From assembly GCF_018687715.1 (NCBI RefSeq), contig NC_056766.1, positions 13,461,001-13,525,000 on the forward strand: a stretch of 64,000 nt of DNA, read 5' to 3'. This document shows positions 46,741-58,406 of this stretch, piece after piece. Both the position numbers and the translations under genes were made by a program. How positions within the stretch are numbered: the stretch's first letter is position 1; each line of letters opens with the position of its first letter. Below the pieces are notes generated by a model. That model did no database searches, had not been told where the DNA came from, and saw nothing but the letters and a program-made list of their open reading frames with translations. This stretch comes from Carya illinoinensis (taxonomy: Eukaryota; Streptophyta; Magnoliopsida; Fagales; Juglandaceae).

Positions 46741-47481
46741 GATTCGGAGAGGAGGATTCATACAATCGATCATTCACGCAGCTACACAATTTCCACTGGA
46801 TCATTCACTCACACTGCAGCAGATTGAAGAACTCCTTGAGGGGTCCAATTGCCACTGCAGCTCAGCCTCCTCCACCGCTTCAAATCTTCATCTCCATTCA
46901 ATTGGCTTGATCTTTTCAATTCTCTACTTGCTATTTCATTTCAGTTTTGAGTTTCTGCATTATTTTGGAGAATTTTGATTTTGACGTTTGAGTAATTTAT
47001 TTGTTATTCATTTAATTCATGTTATTTATTTTTATTGTTTCGTTAAACTTTCATTTTAATAGTGATTACAATTACAGTGGTTTAATTTGAGAATTTGTGT
47101 TTTGAATACAATGATGAACCCTAGAACATTGATTTTGGCGCTTTTCAATTTTCAGTGCATGTTTTGTCAATTACTTCCTAATTTAGTTTAATTCTTAATT
47201 TAGTTTAATTAATTTTTGAGTTTAATCTATTAGTCGTTTACATTCCAATCCGACAATCAAAATCTAAAAACATGAATCTAGTCCATGACTAGTACCCTTT
47301 TCCATCCATTGCACATACCATCATTTTATTTTCTCTTTGTGAAGTTTTTCATCCTTTTCAACGAGTTTGATTTTTAAGTAACTTTCCCTGAGGAGACGAT
47401 CTAGGAATTTATTCCTAATTATTACATGACATCCTCCTGCACTTGGGATAGCTTTAGTGCTACTCATTTTTGAGTGAGTCA
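46741..47481 (+). repeat. Left LTR of the Athila element, truncated
   Basis: Matches 54775-55518 but lacks about 550 bases of U3, including the TATA box and the 51-base repeats. It starts abruptly next to LINE1, so a deletion or a broken insertion is likely. Ends GAGTGAGTCA. Confidence 0.85.
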
Positions 47482-47487
47482 AGTTTT

Positions 47488-47505
47488 TGGCGCCGTTGCT
47501 GGGGA
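47488..47505 (+). promoter_or_regulatory. Primer-binding site of the Athila element
   Basis: TGGCGCCGTTGCTGGGGA, one base different from the site of the Athila-like element (13972-13989), seven bases after the LTR. Confidence 0.88.
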
Positions 47506-47639
47506 AAGTATTTTAGCTTAAATTTAAACTCGTTATTTTTGTTATGCTTTTTGAACTGATGTTTCATGTCATGGGTGAGGGATAGTTCAAATAGGTTGCT
47601 TAAGACCTATTATCGAGTGTTGAGAGTAGCATACACATT

Positions 47640-49330
47640 TTGGAGATAGATAGCTCTTCTATCTTTTCTATTAGTGAGTCAGGTGAGGAAATTGAAATTG
47701 AACCGGAAAACATGGTTGCACCTGCACCACGCACTCTTAAGGATTATTTGCAACCCATTCGCACCACTACACCTTCATGCATAGTTTTACCTGAAAATGC
47801 ATCTAATTCTCTATCAAGCATGGCATGATGTCAGTGATACCTCAGTTCCACGGGATGGATTCTGAGAGTCCTTACCAGCACTTGACAGCTTTTGAGTTGG
47901 CTTGCACTATTTTTATTACTAGGGCTGTTACTAATGAATTTATTAGACTTCGTTTATTTCCTTTCTCTTTAAAGGATAAAGCAAAGATTTGGTTTAATTC
48001 TTTGAGGCCTAATTCTATTTCTAGTTGGTCTGATATGCAGCATGAATTCTTACAAAAAAATTTTCCTTTTCAGAGAACTCAGTTTTTGCAAGAGCAAATC
48101 AGCCAGTTCAATCAGAGACCTGATGAGACCTTTCAGGCCAGTTGGAAAAAATTTAAAGATTTGGTGAACATTTTTCCACATCATGGTTTTGAATCTTGGA
48201 TGTTGGTGAGCTATTTTTACAATGGTCTCACTCCAGAATGCAAGCAGTTTGTTCAGACAATGTGCAATGGGGAGTTCTTTAGCAAGGAACCTAATGAAAC
48301 ACTATCATTTTTTGACTACCTTGCTAAGAGCGCACAACAGTAGAACACTCGTACTGATCGAGTTCCATTAGCAGCACAGACACTGAGGGCTATTTCTGGA
48401 GGGGGTAGATATGAGCTTAAAGAAGACACTGATGTTCAAGCCCGAATAGCTGCATTGACTAGAAGACTAGAGGTAATGGAAATGGAAAAAGTGAAGGTTG
48501 TGAAAGTAGTAGAGGCATGTTCTATATGTGCTGATTCAAAGCATAAGACCCAAGACTAGCCGATTATGCCAGTATTTCAAGAAGGTGGGTCTGAGCAGAT
48601 GCAATTAGCTAACTGGGTTAATAGAGCACAGAATCAGCCTTTCTCCAACACATATAATCCGGGGTGGAGGAATCACCCAAATTTCTCATGGAGAAATGAT
48701 CAGCCTGGTCGGTCCCCACCACCTCAGCAGCAGCCATTTAATCAGGGTGCTCCTCAGCACCAGTATCTGCCATATCAGAATCCTCAGAGCAATCCTTATG
48801 TAGCTCCTCCTGGATTTTAGCCTCATTTAGCTGCACAGAGTTCTCAGCCTTCATCATCTGCAAAGAAGACTCTAGATGACAGTATGGCTCAGATGACCAA
48901 TACACTTCAGCAATTCATGCAGATTCAGGCCACCACAAATAATCAGAACACTCAGGCCATAAATGAGTTGTGAGGCACTATTAATAAGATGAGCACAACC
49001 TTGAGCACCCTAGAGAAAGGAAAATTTCCAGCACAGCCTCAGCCTAATCCTCAAGTATACAGGCAGCAACAACAGCAAGTGCATAATGTCTCAGAGGATG
49101 TTATTGAGACAACGAAGGCAGTTCTTACTTTGAGAAGTGTGAAGGAAGTTCCCCAACTAGAGATGCCTATAGACACACAGGTAGTTGGTCCTACACCTGA
49201 AGATGTAACAAAGACTGATAAAGTTGAGAAAGAATCAGAGGTAGTGAGACTAGAGCTGAAGAAGCCTGTAAGTGCAGATGTTGAGACTAGTAAAGGATAC
49301 CAACCTATGGTTCCCTATCCTCAGAGATTG
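47640..49330 (+). pseudogene. Athila gag
   Basis: Capsid/nucleocapsid polyprotein. The retrotransposon-gag domain is at 47825-48343 (IPQFHGMDSESPYQHL, FPFSLKDKAKIWF, YFYNGLTPECKQF). The frame then continues past four in-frame stops near 48341, 48557, 48818 and 48971. A zinc knuckle starts at about 48520 (C-S-I-C, then H) but its last cysteine position is a TAG stop. The Pro/Gln-rich part NTYNPGWRNHPNFSWRNDQ follows. At least two stops fit C-to-T change of CAG or CGA codons. The start region (47640-47828) is in a different frame. Confidence 0.85.
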
Positions 49331-50172
49331 GCAGCTGGCCAAAAGAACAAGTATCACACGGAGATTCAAGAGATTTTCAAGCAAGTGAAGATCAATATTC
49401 CACTCTTGGATGCCATACAACAAGTGCCTTCATATGCAAAAATTTTGAAGGACTTGTGCACAGTGAAGAGAAAGCTGAATGTGAAGAAGAAAGCTTTCCT
49501 AATGGAACAAGTTAGTGCATTGATATTGAGCGAGACCCCTCAGAAGTTTGGAGATCCCGGCTCTCCCAACATTTCCATTATGATTGGTGAATCACACATT
49601 GGGAGAGCTTTACTTGATTTGGGAAGTAGTGTGAACTTACTACCATTCTCAGTATATGAGCAGTTGGGATTGGGTGAGCTAAAAAGACTTCCATCATGCT
49701 ACAGTTGGCTGACAGATCAGTTAAGGTACCGAGGGGTATTGTAGAGGATGTGTCGATCCAGGTGGACAAATTCTACTACCCAGTAGATTTTGTGGTTCTT
49801 GACATGCAGCAGCCGGTCTCCACTATTTACCAAGCTCCTGTCATCCTAGGAAGACCATTTCTAACTACATCAAATGCATTGATCAATTGTAGAAGTGGAG
49901 TTTTGAAACTTACCTTTGGAAACATGGCACTTGAGTTGAACGTTTTCAATGCTTGCAAGATGCCAGCACATTTTGATGACACAAGTAATTTGAATGTTGT
50001 GGAGAGTTTGACACCAATAGATTTTATTTGCTCAACTTCTCCCTTATCTGATGATGATTATATTTTTCAGACACCTGAATTTTTACTTGATGAGAAAATT
50101 GATCATATCAATGAAGATGACTTTGATTTTTTTGATTGTTTTGCAGATTCTTCTTTACGACTTGAAGTATAA
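49300..50172 (+). pseudogene. Athila protease region
   Basis: The Gag-protease linker VPYPQRLAAGQ (49310-49345) is followed by the retropepsin fold. LLDLGSSVNLLP contains the active-site D-L-G at about 49615, and VILGRPFL lies near the domain end. A frameshift at 49700-49740 splits the domain; the second frame ends at 50172, 14 bases before the polymerase ORF. Protease releases the mature proteins. Confidence 0.85.
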
Positions 50173-50186
50173 TTTGCGGGAGGAAG

Positions 50187-52493
50187 ATGGAACCCCAGTT
50201 TGAAGCTCTACCACCACCAGACATGCTTAAATCTTCAGAGGAAGAAGTTCCCCAGTTGGAGCTGAAACCACTTCCTCAAGATTTAAAGTATGTGTTTCTT
50301 GGTCCTGAAGAAGACACTTTTCCGGTGGTGATTTCCTCAAAGCTAAATCAGAAGGATGAAACCCAGTTGATTGAAGTATTAAGGAAGCATCGAGGTGCAA
50401 TTGGTTGGACAATAGCTGACATCAAAGGCATTGATGCTGCTGTATGTACCCACAGAATCCATCTTGAAGACGATGCTAGACTGGTTCGTGATGCTCAACG
50501 TAGGCTCAATCCTACCATGAAGGAAGTTGTGAAAGAGGAAGTGCGTAAGCTACTTGCAGTAGGTATCATTTACCCTATCTCAGACAGTAAGTGGGTAAGT
50601 CCAACTCAAGTGGTACCAAAAAAACCTGGTTTGACTGTTATAAAAAATAATAAAAATGAGTTGATTCCAACTAGAATGGTTACTGGCTGGAGAATGTGCA
50701 TTGACTATAGAAAACTTAATTCAGCCAGTAGGAAGGATCATTTTCCTTTACCATTCTTGGATCAAATTTTAGAAAGAGTGGCTGGTAATGCATATTATTG
50801 TTTCTTGGATGGCTATTCTGGTTATTATCATATTGCTGTAGTGCCTAAGGATCAGGAGAAAACCACTTTCACCTGTCCTTTTGGCACTTTTGTTTTTACT
50901 AGAATGCCTTTTGGTTTATGTAATGCTCCAGCTACTTTTCAGAGATGCATGATGAGTATTTTTTCTGATATGATTGATGATATTTGTGAAATATTCATGG
51001 ATGATTTCTCTGTTTTTGGAAAATCCTTTGAGAGTTGTTTGCATAATTTGGCACGTATTCTCCAGAGATGTGAGGAAAAAAATATTTTACTTAATTGGGA
51101 GAAATGCCAATTTATGGTTACTCAGGGCATTGTATTGGGGCATATTGTTTCTTCTGAGGGTATAAGGGTTGACAAGGCAAAGATTGAATTAATATCTAAA
51201 CTTCCTATTCCTAGGACGGTTAGGAATATTCGTTCTTTTCTTAGTCATGCTGGCTTTTATAGGCAGTTTATTCAAGGGTTTAGTTCTATTGTAAAACCTT
51301 TGTGCACTCTTTTACAAAATGATATTGAATTTGTTTGGACTGATGAGTGCCAAAAATCTTTTGATACCCTTAAGAAATCGCTTACCACTGCACCTATTGT
51401 GCAACCTCCACAGTGGGACCTTCCCTTTGAGATTATGACAGATGCTAGTGATTATGCCTTAGGAGCTGTTTTGGGGCAGCGGGTGGATAATAGGCCATTT
51501 GTGATTTATTATGCTAGTAGAACCTTGAATGATGCCCAGAAAAATTATACTACTACTGAAAAAGAATTGCTTGCAGTGGTTTTTGCACTTGATAAATTTC
51601 GGACTTATATTCTTGGTTCTCCTGTTACTATTTTCACTGACCACTCTGCTCTTAAGTATTTGTTGGCTAAGAAAGACGCAAAACCACGCTTGGTTCGCTG
51701 GATTCTATTACTTCAAGAGTTCAACATCAACATTAAGGATAAGAAAGGAGTTGAAAATGTGGTAGCTGACCACCTCTCTAGATTGTCATCATCTCCTTCT
51801 TCAAATGTCAGCCTTCCTTTTGATAATAGTTTCCCGGATGAGCAGCTGTTTGTGGTTGATAGAGCTCCCTGGTATGCTGACATAGTCAATTATCTGGTGA
51901 CTGAGCGAATGCCTTCTGAATGGTCCACCCAAGATAAGCGTCGGTTTCTCTCTGAGGTACGACACTTTTATTTTGATGATCCATATCTTTTTAAATATTG
52001 TTCGGACCAATTGATTCGAAGATGCATTCCTGATGATGAGTTTTCTTCGGTTTTGAGATTTTGTCATATGGGTGCATGTGGTGGTCATTTTTCAGCAAAG
52101 AAAACAGTTTCAAAAATTTTGCAAAGCGGTTTTTACTGGCCTTCCATGTTTAAAGATGCTTATAATTTTTGCAAGGCTTGTGAGCCTTGTCAAAAATTGG
52201 GATCCATTAGCAAAAGAGACATGATGCCTCTTTCCCCTATTTTTACTTTAGAAATTTTTGATTGTTGGGGAATAGGCTTCATGGGATCTTTTCCAGTTTC
52301 TTTTGGAAACACATATATCCTATTGGTTGTGGATTATGTTTCAAAATGGGTGGAGGCCATTGCTTGCAAAACAAATGACCATCATGTTGTTCTGAAATTT
52401 TTGCAATCTTTGTTTGCTCGTTTTGGCATGCCAAAAGTTATTATAAGTGAAAGGGTTCTCATTTTTGCAATAAACCATTTTCTACACTTATGA
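50187..52493 (+). pseudogene. Athila reverse transcriptase-RNase H-integrase, main ORF
   Basis: 768 codons. Reverse transcriptase: about residues 100-350, with [27 protein letters not shown] and catalytic F-M-D-D at 270-273. RNase H: about 400-540, with [15 protein letters not shown] and [17 protein letters not shown]. Integrase starts with an HHCC-type zinc region (H...H...[11 protein letters not shown], about 630-670). In the integrase core the first catalytic aspartate (W-G-I-D-F-M in relatives) is glycine at residue 697, and the second, in S-D-R, is glutamate at 755. The frame breaks at 52493. Polymerase residues look sound; integrase does not. Confidence 0.9.
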
Positions 52494-53221
52494 AGAAATA
52501 TGCCATCACACACAGAGTTTCTACCCCTTATCACCCTCAAACAAATGGGCAATCTGAATTGGCAAACAGAGAGATAAAAATTATTTTAGAGAAAACCATC
52601 AAGCCTAATAGGAAAGATTGGTCGGTTAAACTTCTTGATGCTTTGTGGGCTTATAGGATAGCTTTTAAAACAAATCTAGGGATGTCTCCTTATCGATTAG
52701 TTTATGGTAAAACTTGTCATTTACCTGTTCATATTCAGCATCGAGCTCTTTGGGCCATAAAACATGTTAACATGTCACTTGATGAAGTTTCAGGGTTGAG
52801 AAAATTGCAGATCAATGAATTGGATGAAGCTCGTCGGAATGCTTATGACAACGCTCAACTTGCAAAGGAACGCATGAAAATTCTGCATGATCAGAAAATT
52901 CATCCAAAGCATTTCACACTTGGCCAGGAAGTTCTTCTTTACAACTCTCGCTTGCACATTTTTCCTGGAAAGTTGAAATTCCGATGGAGTGGGCCGTACA
53001 TTGTAAAGACCGTTCATCCTCATGGCGCAGTAGACATTGTCAATCCGAAGAATGGTAATAGCTTCACTGTCAACGGACAACGTCTAAAGTCATTTCTGAA
53101 GGTCTTTGATCCACATGAAGAGATCTTGCTTGTGCAAGACCCCAGGGAAGTGTTTTCATTTGCTTCTTCTTCTTTACAGTTTTTTTTACTTGCTTTGTTT
53201 TTATTTGTTCTTTTGCTTTGA
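52490..53221 (+). pseudogene. Athila integrase C-terminal part
   Basis: Continues integrase in another frame: [20 protein letters not shown] includes the catalytic glutamate, then [22 protein letters not shown] and a C-terminal domain with [20 protein letters not shown]. The last 25 residues are hydrophobic low-complexity read-through. It overlaps the previous frame by four bases. Confidence 0.88.
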
Positions 53222-54213
53222 TTTTATATTTCATGTTGTTTGTTTGTTTTGCTTGTTTTTTCTGTGCACTTTGTTTTCTTTCGTTCGACTCATTGAGGAC
53301 TATGTCCCTCACTAGTTGGGGGTTAGCATGTGTGCACAGTTTAAAAAATAAAAAAATAAATATATAAAAAATAAAAAAAATAAGATTTGTGAAATTTGAG
53401 CATCTTGGTGGAATAGTTGAGTGGGATCATTTGTGAAGATTTATTTTCAAACTTAAACATAGAGCATGATTTTTGATGCATCATATTTTGTTGATATGTG
53501 GCTTGAAACACCGGGATGTTATGCTTATTGAGATGAAACTTGATAAAATTTTTGTAGAACGAAAGACAAATTTTGAAGGACATTTTGCACATGCTTACGC
53601 TTGTAGTGTTCCTTATTTACCATTCATTGATTTAACACTGGAGAAGTAAACTGCAGGACTACCGAGTCATGCCAAAAAGAAAAAGAAAAAAAAGGGAAAA
53701 GGATATGGAAAAAAAAGAAGAAAAGAAAAAAAAAAGAAAAAAGCAAAAAGAAGAAAAAAAAAGAGAGAGAAAATGAATAAAGGCTACTTAGTGAACTTTC
53801 CTAAGTAAAAAGGGCTAAAAACAGTTACCCAAGACTTTGGGGGTTGAGTGTCCAACCTTTAAAAACAGAGTTGGCGTGAAAACTGCTAGTCCCTTGGGCA
53901 TTGAGGTAGTTAGAATCAGCAATGATTAATCTTAAGGTTGAAAACTCCTATGGCAAATCATGGCTAGTAATGAGGAACAGACAACCGGTCTAGCTCCACA
54001 TACACATTTGAGTTCTGAGACATTTGCCTTACTTCTATGTGAAAAATTGTTGAGATAGTCTTGGTGGGTATAACCCTTGGGAGTTGAGTAGTAACGTATC
54101 ACTTTTGTGAGAATTCAGAATTGTTTTTTATTGTTTTTGTTTGAATTTCGATCTTTATGCAATATTCATCTCAATTAATTTTCACTATTTTGCTCAAGGA
54201 TTAGCAAAACGCT
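53222..54213 (+). other. Non-coding 3' region of the Athila element
   Basis: No gene. It holds an internal GAGGACTATGTCCCTCACTAG-type motif with TTGGGGG (53294-53323), an AT-rich repeat (53341-53385), a segment matching the Athila-like element (53386-53600) and a purine-rich simple repeat (53672-53785). The cassette ORF of the Athila-like element is absent here. Confidence 0.75.
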
Positions 54214-54224
54214 AGTTGGGGGTG
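54214..54224 (+). promoter_or_regulatory. Polypurine tract of the Athila element
   Basis: AGTTGGGGGTG immediately before the LTR start TGATTAAGC. Confidence 0.85.
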
Positions 54225-54420
54225 TGATTAAGCTGAATTATTGCATTTTTAATGCTTTTGGAACCAATATATCTTAATTCATTCATTACTTTATCATTGG
54301 TTTTATATGGAAAAATGAATAAATCAAAGTTGTAATTTTAATTGATTAAAACCATGAATTTCTGCTTTAATTTTATCAACTATTGATTACTATGGATTAT
54401 GGAAAAATTAAAAGCCACTG

Positions 54421-54632
54421 CTCGAGCGAATTTAGCCAGATTCAAACGCTCGACTTCCGCCCGACAGTGGGATCAAGTGCGTGTGCGAGAAAGGAGATCG
54501 CTCGAGTGGAGGCATTTGGCCGCTCGAGCGAAGTCAGGCAGAGTGGAATGCTCGATGTTTGCTCGACCTTCCGCTCGATCGAATTTAGGCAAAGTCGAAC
54601 ACTAGATGTTCGCTCGACACTCCGCTCGAGCG
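54421..54632 (+). repeat. 51-base tandem repeats rich in GCTCGA
   Basis: CTCGAGCG stands at 54421, 54523 and 54625, with a variant CTCGATCG at 54574, giving a 51-base period with one decayed unit at 54472. Nine GCTCGA motifs lie within about 210 bases, just upstream of the TATA box. An enhancer-like array is plausible. Confidence 0.7.
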
Positions 54633-54672
54633 AATATTGCATTTTATAGATTAGTGTTTATTCAGCCGTCAG

Positions 54673-54683
54673 AGTATATAAAT
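54673..54683 (+). promoter_or_regulatory. TATA box of the Athila LTR
   Basis: AGTATATAAAT, about 40 bases after the repeat array; the likely start of element RNA is some 30 bases further on. Confidence 0.7.
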
Positions 54684-55518
54684 GATTTTTTACATCTTAT
54701 GACCGATTTTTTGGCTAGAAAACTCGGTTTTGATTAGAGAAACACTTAGAATTCATTTTTCCTTTTATTTTCGTTCAGATTCAGAGAGGAGGATTCATAC
54801 AATCGATCATTCACGTAGCTACACAATTTTCACTGGATCATTCACTCACACTGCAGCAGATTGAAGAACTCCTTGAGGGGTCCAATTGCCACTGCAGCTC
54901 AGCCTCCTCCACCGCTTCGAATCTTCATCTCCATTCAATTGGCTTGATCTTTTCAATTCCCTACTTGCTATTTCATTTCAGTTTTGAGTTTCTGAATTAT
55001 TTTGGAGAATTTTGATTTAGACGTTTGAGTAATTTATTTGTTATTCATTTAATTCATGTTGTTTATTTTTATCGTTTCGTTAAACTTTCATTTTAATAGT
55101 GATTACAATTACGGTGGTTTAATTTGAGAATTTGTGTTTTGAATACAATGATGAACCCTAGAACATTGATTTTGGGGCGTTTCAAATTTCAGTGCATGTT
55201 TTGTCAATTACTTCCTAATTTAGTTTAATTCTTAATTTAGTTTTCTTAATTTCTGAGTTTAATCTATTAGTCCTTTACATTCCAATCCGACAATCAAAAT
55301 CTAAAAACATGAATCTAGTCTATGACTAGTACCATTTTCCATCCATTGCACATACCATCATTTTATTTTCTCTTTATGAAGTTTTTCACCCTTTTCAACG
55401 AGCTTGATTTTTAAGTAACTTTCCCTGAGGAGACGATCTAGGAATTTATTCCTAATTATTACACGACATTCTCCTGCACTTGGGATAGCTTTAGTGCTAC
55501 TCATTTTTGAGTGAGTCA

Positions 55519-55674
55519 CATAGCTACAAGCACAAAAAGTATTTCTTATTTTTGCCACAATTCAAGCCTTAAAAAAGAAAGACTTGTGTATATGAATAGG
55601 TTGGTACCTAAAATTCAAAAGCTAGATACTTTCTTTTCTTTTCTTTTTCATGCACCATTTGGAAAAAAAACCAA
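55519..55674. other. Flank of the Athila element, unclassified
   Basis: AT-rich, T-run containing sequence with no gene. Confidence 0.4.
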
Positions 55675-55885
55675 TTATGAAAGTTTTGGGAGGGCGAGAT
55701 CATGTATTTTCATCTCCCACGAGATCCTTTCCAAGGCTCTCAGCTCTAAGGTAAGTAATTGTCTTTTAGTACACCACCATAGTGCTACCTCCCCTTGCAG
55801 CATGTAACTTGCATAGAGTACCTTCTGACTCTCGATGCACCTACACACTTCAAAAGTCATCTCGTTTTCCGTTATCCACCTTTTA
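55675..55885 (-). pseudogene. Ty3/gypsy gag relic
   Basis: The frame reads MTFEVCRCIESQKVLYASYM, then LQGEVALWW and ERISWE, the pattern of the retrotransposon-gag domain in chromovirus-type gypsy elements. Only about 65 residues survive; sequence on both sides does not extend the match. An old truncated fragment. Confidence 0.65.
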
Positions 55886-57400
55886 TCCCCTCATTGGACC
55901 CTTACTACCAAAGAATTCTAGGTAGCGATGTCCCAAGAATCGCTCGTACATATATTCCCTTTGCTCCCCCCTATTTCCCCCTAGGAGATTCTAACAACTA
56001 AACTTGCAGGTGACATGAGTATAGGTCACATTGCTGATCTAACAAATTTTTAAATATGGTTTATCACTCTTGCTAATTTGTCTTCTCTCCTATCGCTCGA
56101 TAATCCTCTCTCATATCCACTAGGTGGTAGCCCTCTGAATGGAGCTCTTGGTCACACCCTACTTAAATCTTGCCACATAACCTAAAACTATCACTTCCTA
56201 TCTCATCGTTCATTTCTAAATTCAAATCACACCTAGGGTACTTAAATGAACTCCTACATTTATGATATCATCCTACATAACTCATAAGTTTACCTAAAGT
56301 CATGTATAAGCATGCTCTAATACCAAGCTATGGCACCTCATCCCTCAATAAAGGTCCTGGCAAGGTTCCATGGTGCCAAGAGTGCCAGCCAAAAAATCAA
56401 CACCCAGGATTTCATCCCTCAATTAAGCTTGCCTTGTCTAGATGGAAATACACATGTCAGGTTTTAGATATAAAAGTTGGTGTGGAAAAACAAGAGTTTA
56501 GTCGATACACTACACCTTGTAGTACCAGAAGTCTAATACCAAAAGTCTAAAATACACCATAGAAATCATTACTATCATTTCTCATAAATATTAACTTAGG
56601 GTTACATACAACCCAAATAGCTTGTTCATCATGGCTCATACGGTAAAGACAATCCTCCATCCTCAAAGTTCAAGCAAGCTTGGCTCTTCTTCTTCTGGCA
56701 TCATTCCTAGTTCTAACTCTGCATTACAGTCTATAGTTCTAAGAATGAAGTAATAAGTAGGTTAGGCAACTATGAGAAAGACTACTAATGAGAGATGATG
56801 CTCATGAAGATGCAATAAACCGCTCATGTAATAGTGGAAGGATACATATATGTGATGGAAGGACCCCAACACATGTCAACTCTCACCCAAAGATAAAATT
56901 TAATACCTATTCATCCAACTCAACAACACCAAAACTTAATACGTTGGCAGATTATACATCTCGACAATCAGGTGAAGCTAAGCACAATACCGTCTTACCC
57001 CAATGAGTCACGAGGACTCCCTCTACACGTTTGAAACTCGTGATGATGTCTAGCATGAATTTTTTGAGGAACTCCATCCCATTCCATGATTATTAATGCA
57101 TGGTACACTTATTCACATAGATATATAAATATTCACATTGAGATCATAAGTTAGGGAAAAACAACAAACACATTCAAAGTATTGGAAAGCAAGAAATGAC
57201 CATAAGATAAGAATAATGTGTAAAAGAAATTTATTCATGTTTAGAAAGGGGAAGGTTACAGAATTTGTAAATGTCTCTTACATACAACATTCAGCCCACA
57301 TTCTCCAACACTATCTTAGAATCTAACCTACTTTGCATTATCGGGTTCACTACTTTGTTGCACCTATTCTTCCTTTCCTCCTTAGAAGAATCTAGCTCCT
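55886..57400. other. Unclassified intergenic or repeat-derived sequence
   Basis: No supported gene. Motifs such as 'ctatggcacctcatccctca' (56327) and 'gagtcacgaggactccctct' (57004) resemble LTR sequence, but no boundaries or duplications were found. The open frames here are short and lack domains. Confidence 0.4.
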
Positions 57401-57785
57401 TGTTGGGAAAATGAATAAAATAGTAGTGACAAAGGAAGGAAGAATGCATTGATAGGAAGAACACAGTGATGAAGGTCTAAGGAAATATTCTTATTTCTCT
57501 TCCTATTCATTACAGATTTCCTAAGCTTTCTATAAAGAGAGACAACCAAAACAAAGAACAAGACAAAATTGCTACTTTTGTATAAAGGGACATGAAACTT
57601 TATCTACAACAAAGGTACATTTCCTATACAATTCTGCTAGAGGACAGAAGGCTGCTACAGATTACTATCATGTGCCCATTCCACTCAATTTTCATTTCTC
57701 TTTGTTCCAAGCTGTATGTTTGTCTAGTGCAATAGCAACTACCTTCTATTCTACTCAATGGACTCCATTTTATGCAATTTTTGTG
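57401..57785 (-). repeat. 3' LTR of copia element 3
   Basis: Begins (plus strand) TGTTGGGAAAATG and ends next to the polypurine tract GAGGGGGAG (minus strand, 57786-57798). About 385 bases. The inner edge is uncertain by some ten bases. Confidence 0.6.
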
Positions 57786-57798
57786 ACTCCCCCTCAAG

Positions 57799-58406
57799 AT
57801 GGGTATCGATATTCAAAGTGCCCATCTTGGATAGTAGAAAATGGAAGGTGGTAGTAGATAATGCCTTAGTAAAAATATTTGCACGTTAGGATTTCGAAGA
57901 TATATGTATTAGTGTGAGGACCTTGGCTAATACATTTTCTCTAACAAAGTGATAGTCTAATTCGATGTGCTTGGTCCTTTCATGAAACATTGGATTCTCA
58001 ATGAGATGCAAAGCTGTTTGGCTGTCACAATATAGAAGTGTAGGCTTAGTATGTTCAGCATTGAAGTCTTTTAGCAAAGAAATGAGCCATACAATTTCAC
58101 AACTAGTGTATGCCAAGGCTCGATATTCTGCCTCTGCAAATGAACATGAAACAATGGCTTGCCTTTTGGATTTCCAACTAACTAGAGAATCACCAATGAA
58201 GGTGCAAAAATCAGTGATTGATCTTCTTGTTTCTGGGCATGCCACCCAATCTGAATCACTGAAAGCTTTGATGTATGGTTAAGACTGAGATAAGAAGAAT
58301 ACGCCCTACCCCATAGAAACTTTTAGATACTTTAGTACTCGATGGGCAACACACATATGTGTTTTTGCTGGTTTGCCCATGAATTGGCTGAAGATATGAC
58401 TGTATA
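57799..58406 (-). pseudogene. Copia element 3 RNase H
   Basis: RNase H of a copia pol. Reading leftwards: MGKPAKTHMCVAHRVLKYLK, FSDSDWVACPETRRS, SFAEAEYRALA, LYCDSQTALHL and HERTKHIELDYHFVRE, all conserved copia features. A few stops break the frame, including a TAA after the VLKYLK part. The upstream side is cut by E2 at 58406 (duplication gtata). Confidence 0.88.

Larger units (their letters stand above)
46741..55518 (+). mobile_element. Athila-type Ty3/gypsy element with decayed gag-pol
   Basis: Parts in order: left LTR (truncated, 46741-47481), Asp-tRNA-type primer site, gag, protease, reverse transcriptase-RNase H-integrase, a 1 kb non-coding 3' region, polypurine tract, full right LTR (54225-55518). 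The gypsy order (integrase after RNase H), the primer site and the NTYNPGWRNHPNFSW gag segment fit Athila. No env-like ORF was seen after pol. Stops, frameshifts and lost integrase residues make it non-functional. It shares polypurine tract, U3 start and U5 end with the Athila-like element at 8292-16413. Confidence 0.9.
54225..55518 (+). repeat. Right LTR of the Athila element
   Basis: 1294 bases, TGATTAAGCT...GAGTGAGTCA. It contains a 51-base repeat array, a TATA box and the U5 end shared with 8292-8382. No coding frame of note. Confidence 0.9.

Noticed and set aside
46741..55518. An endogenous pararetrovirus or other viral insertion
   Set aside because: LTRs, primer site, integrase and polypurine tract define a gypsy retrotransposon; no coat or movement protein was seen.
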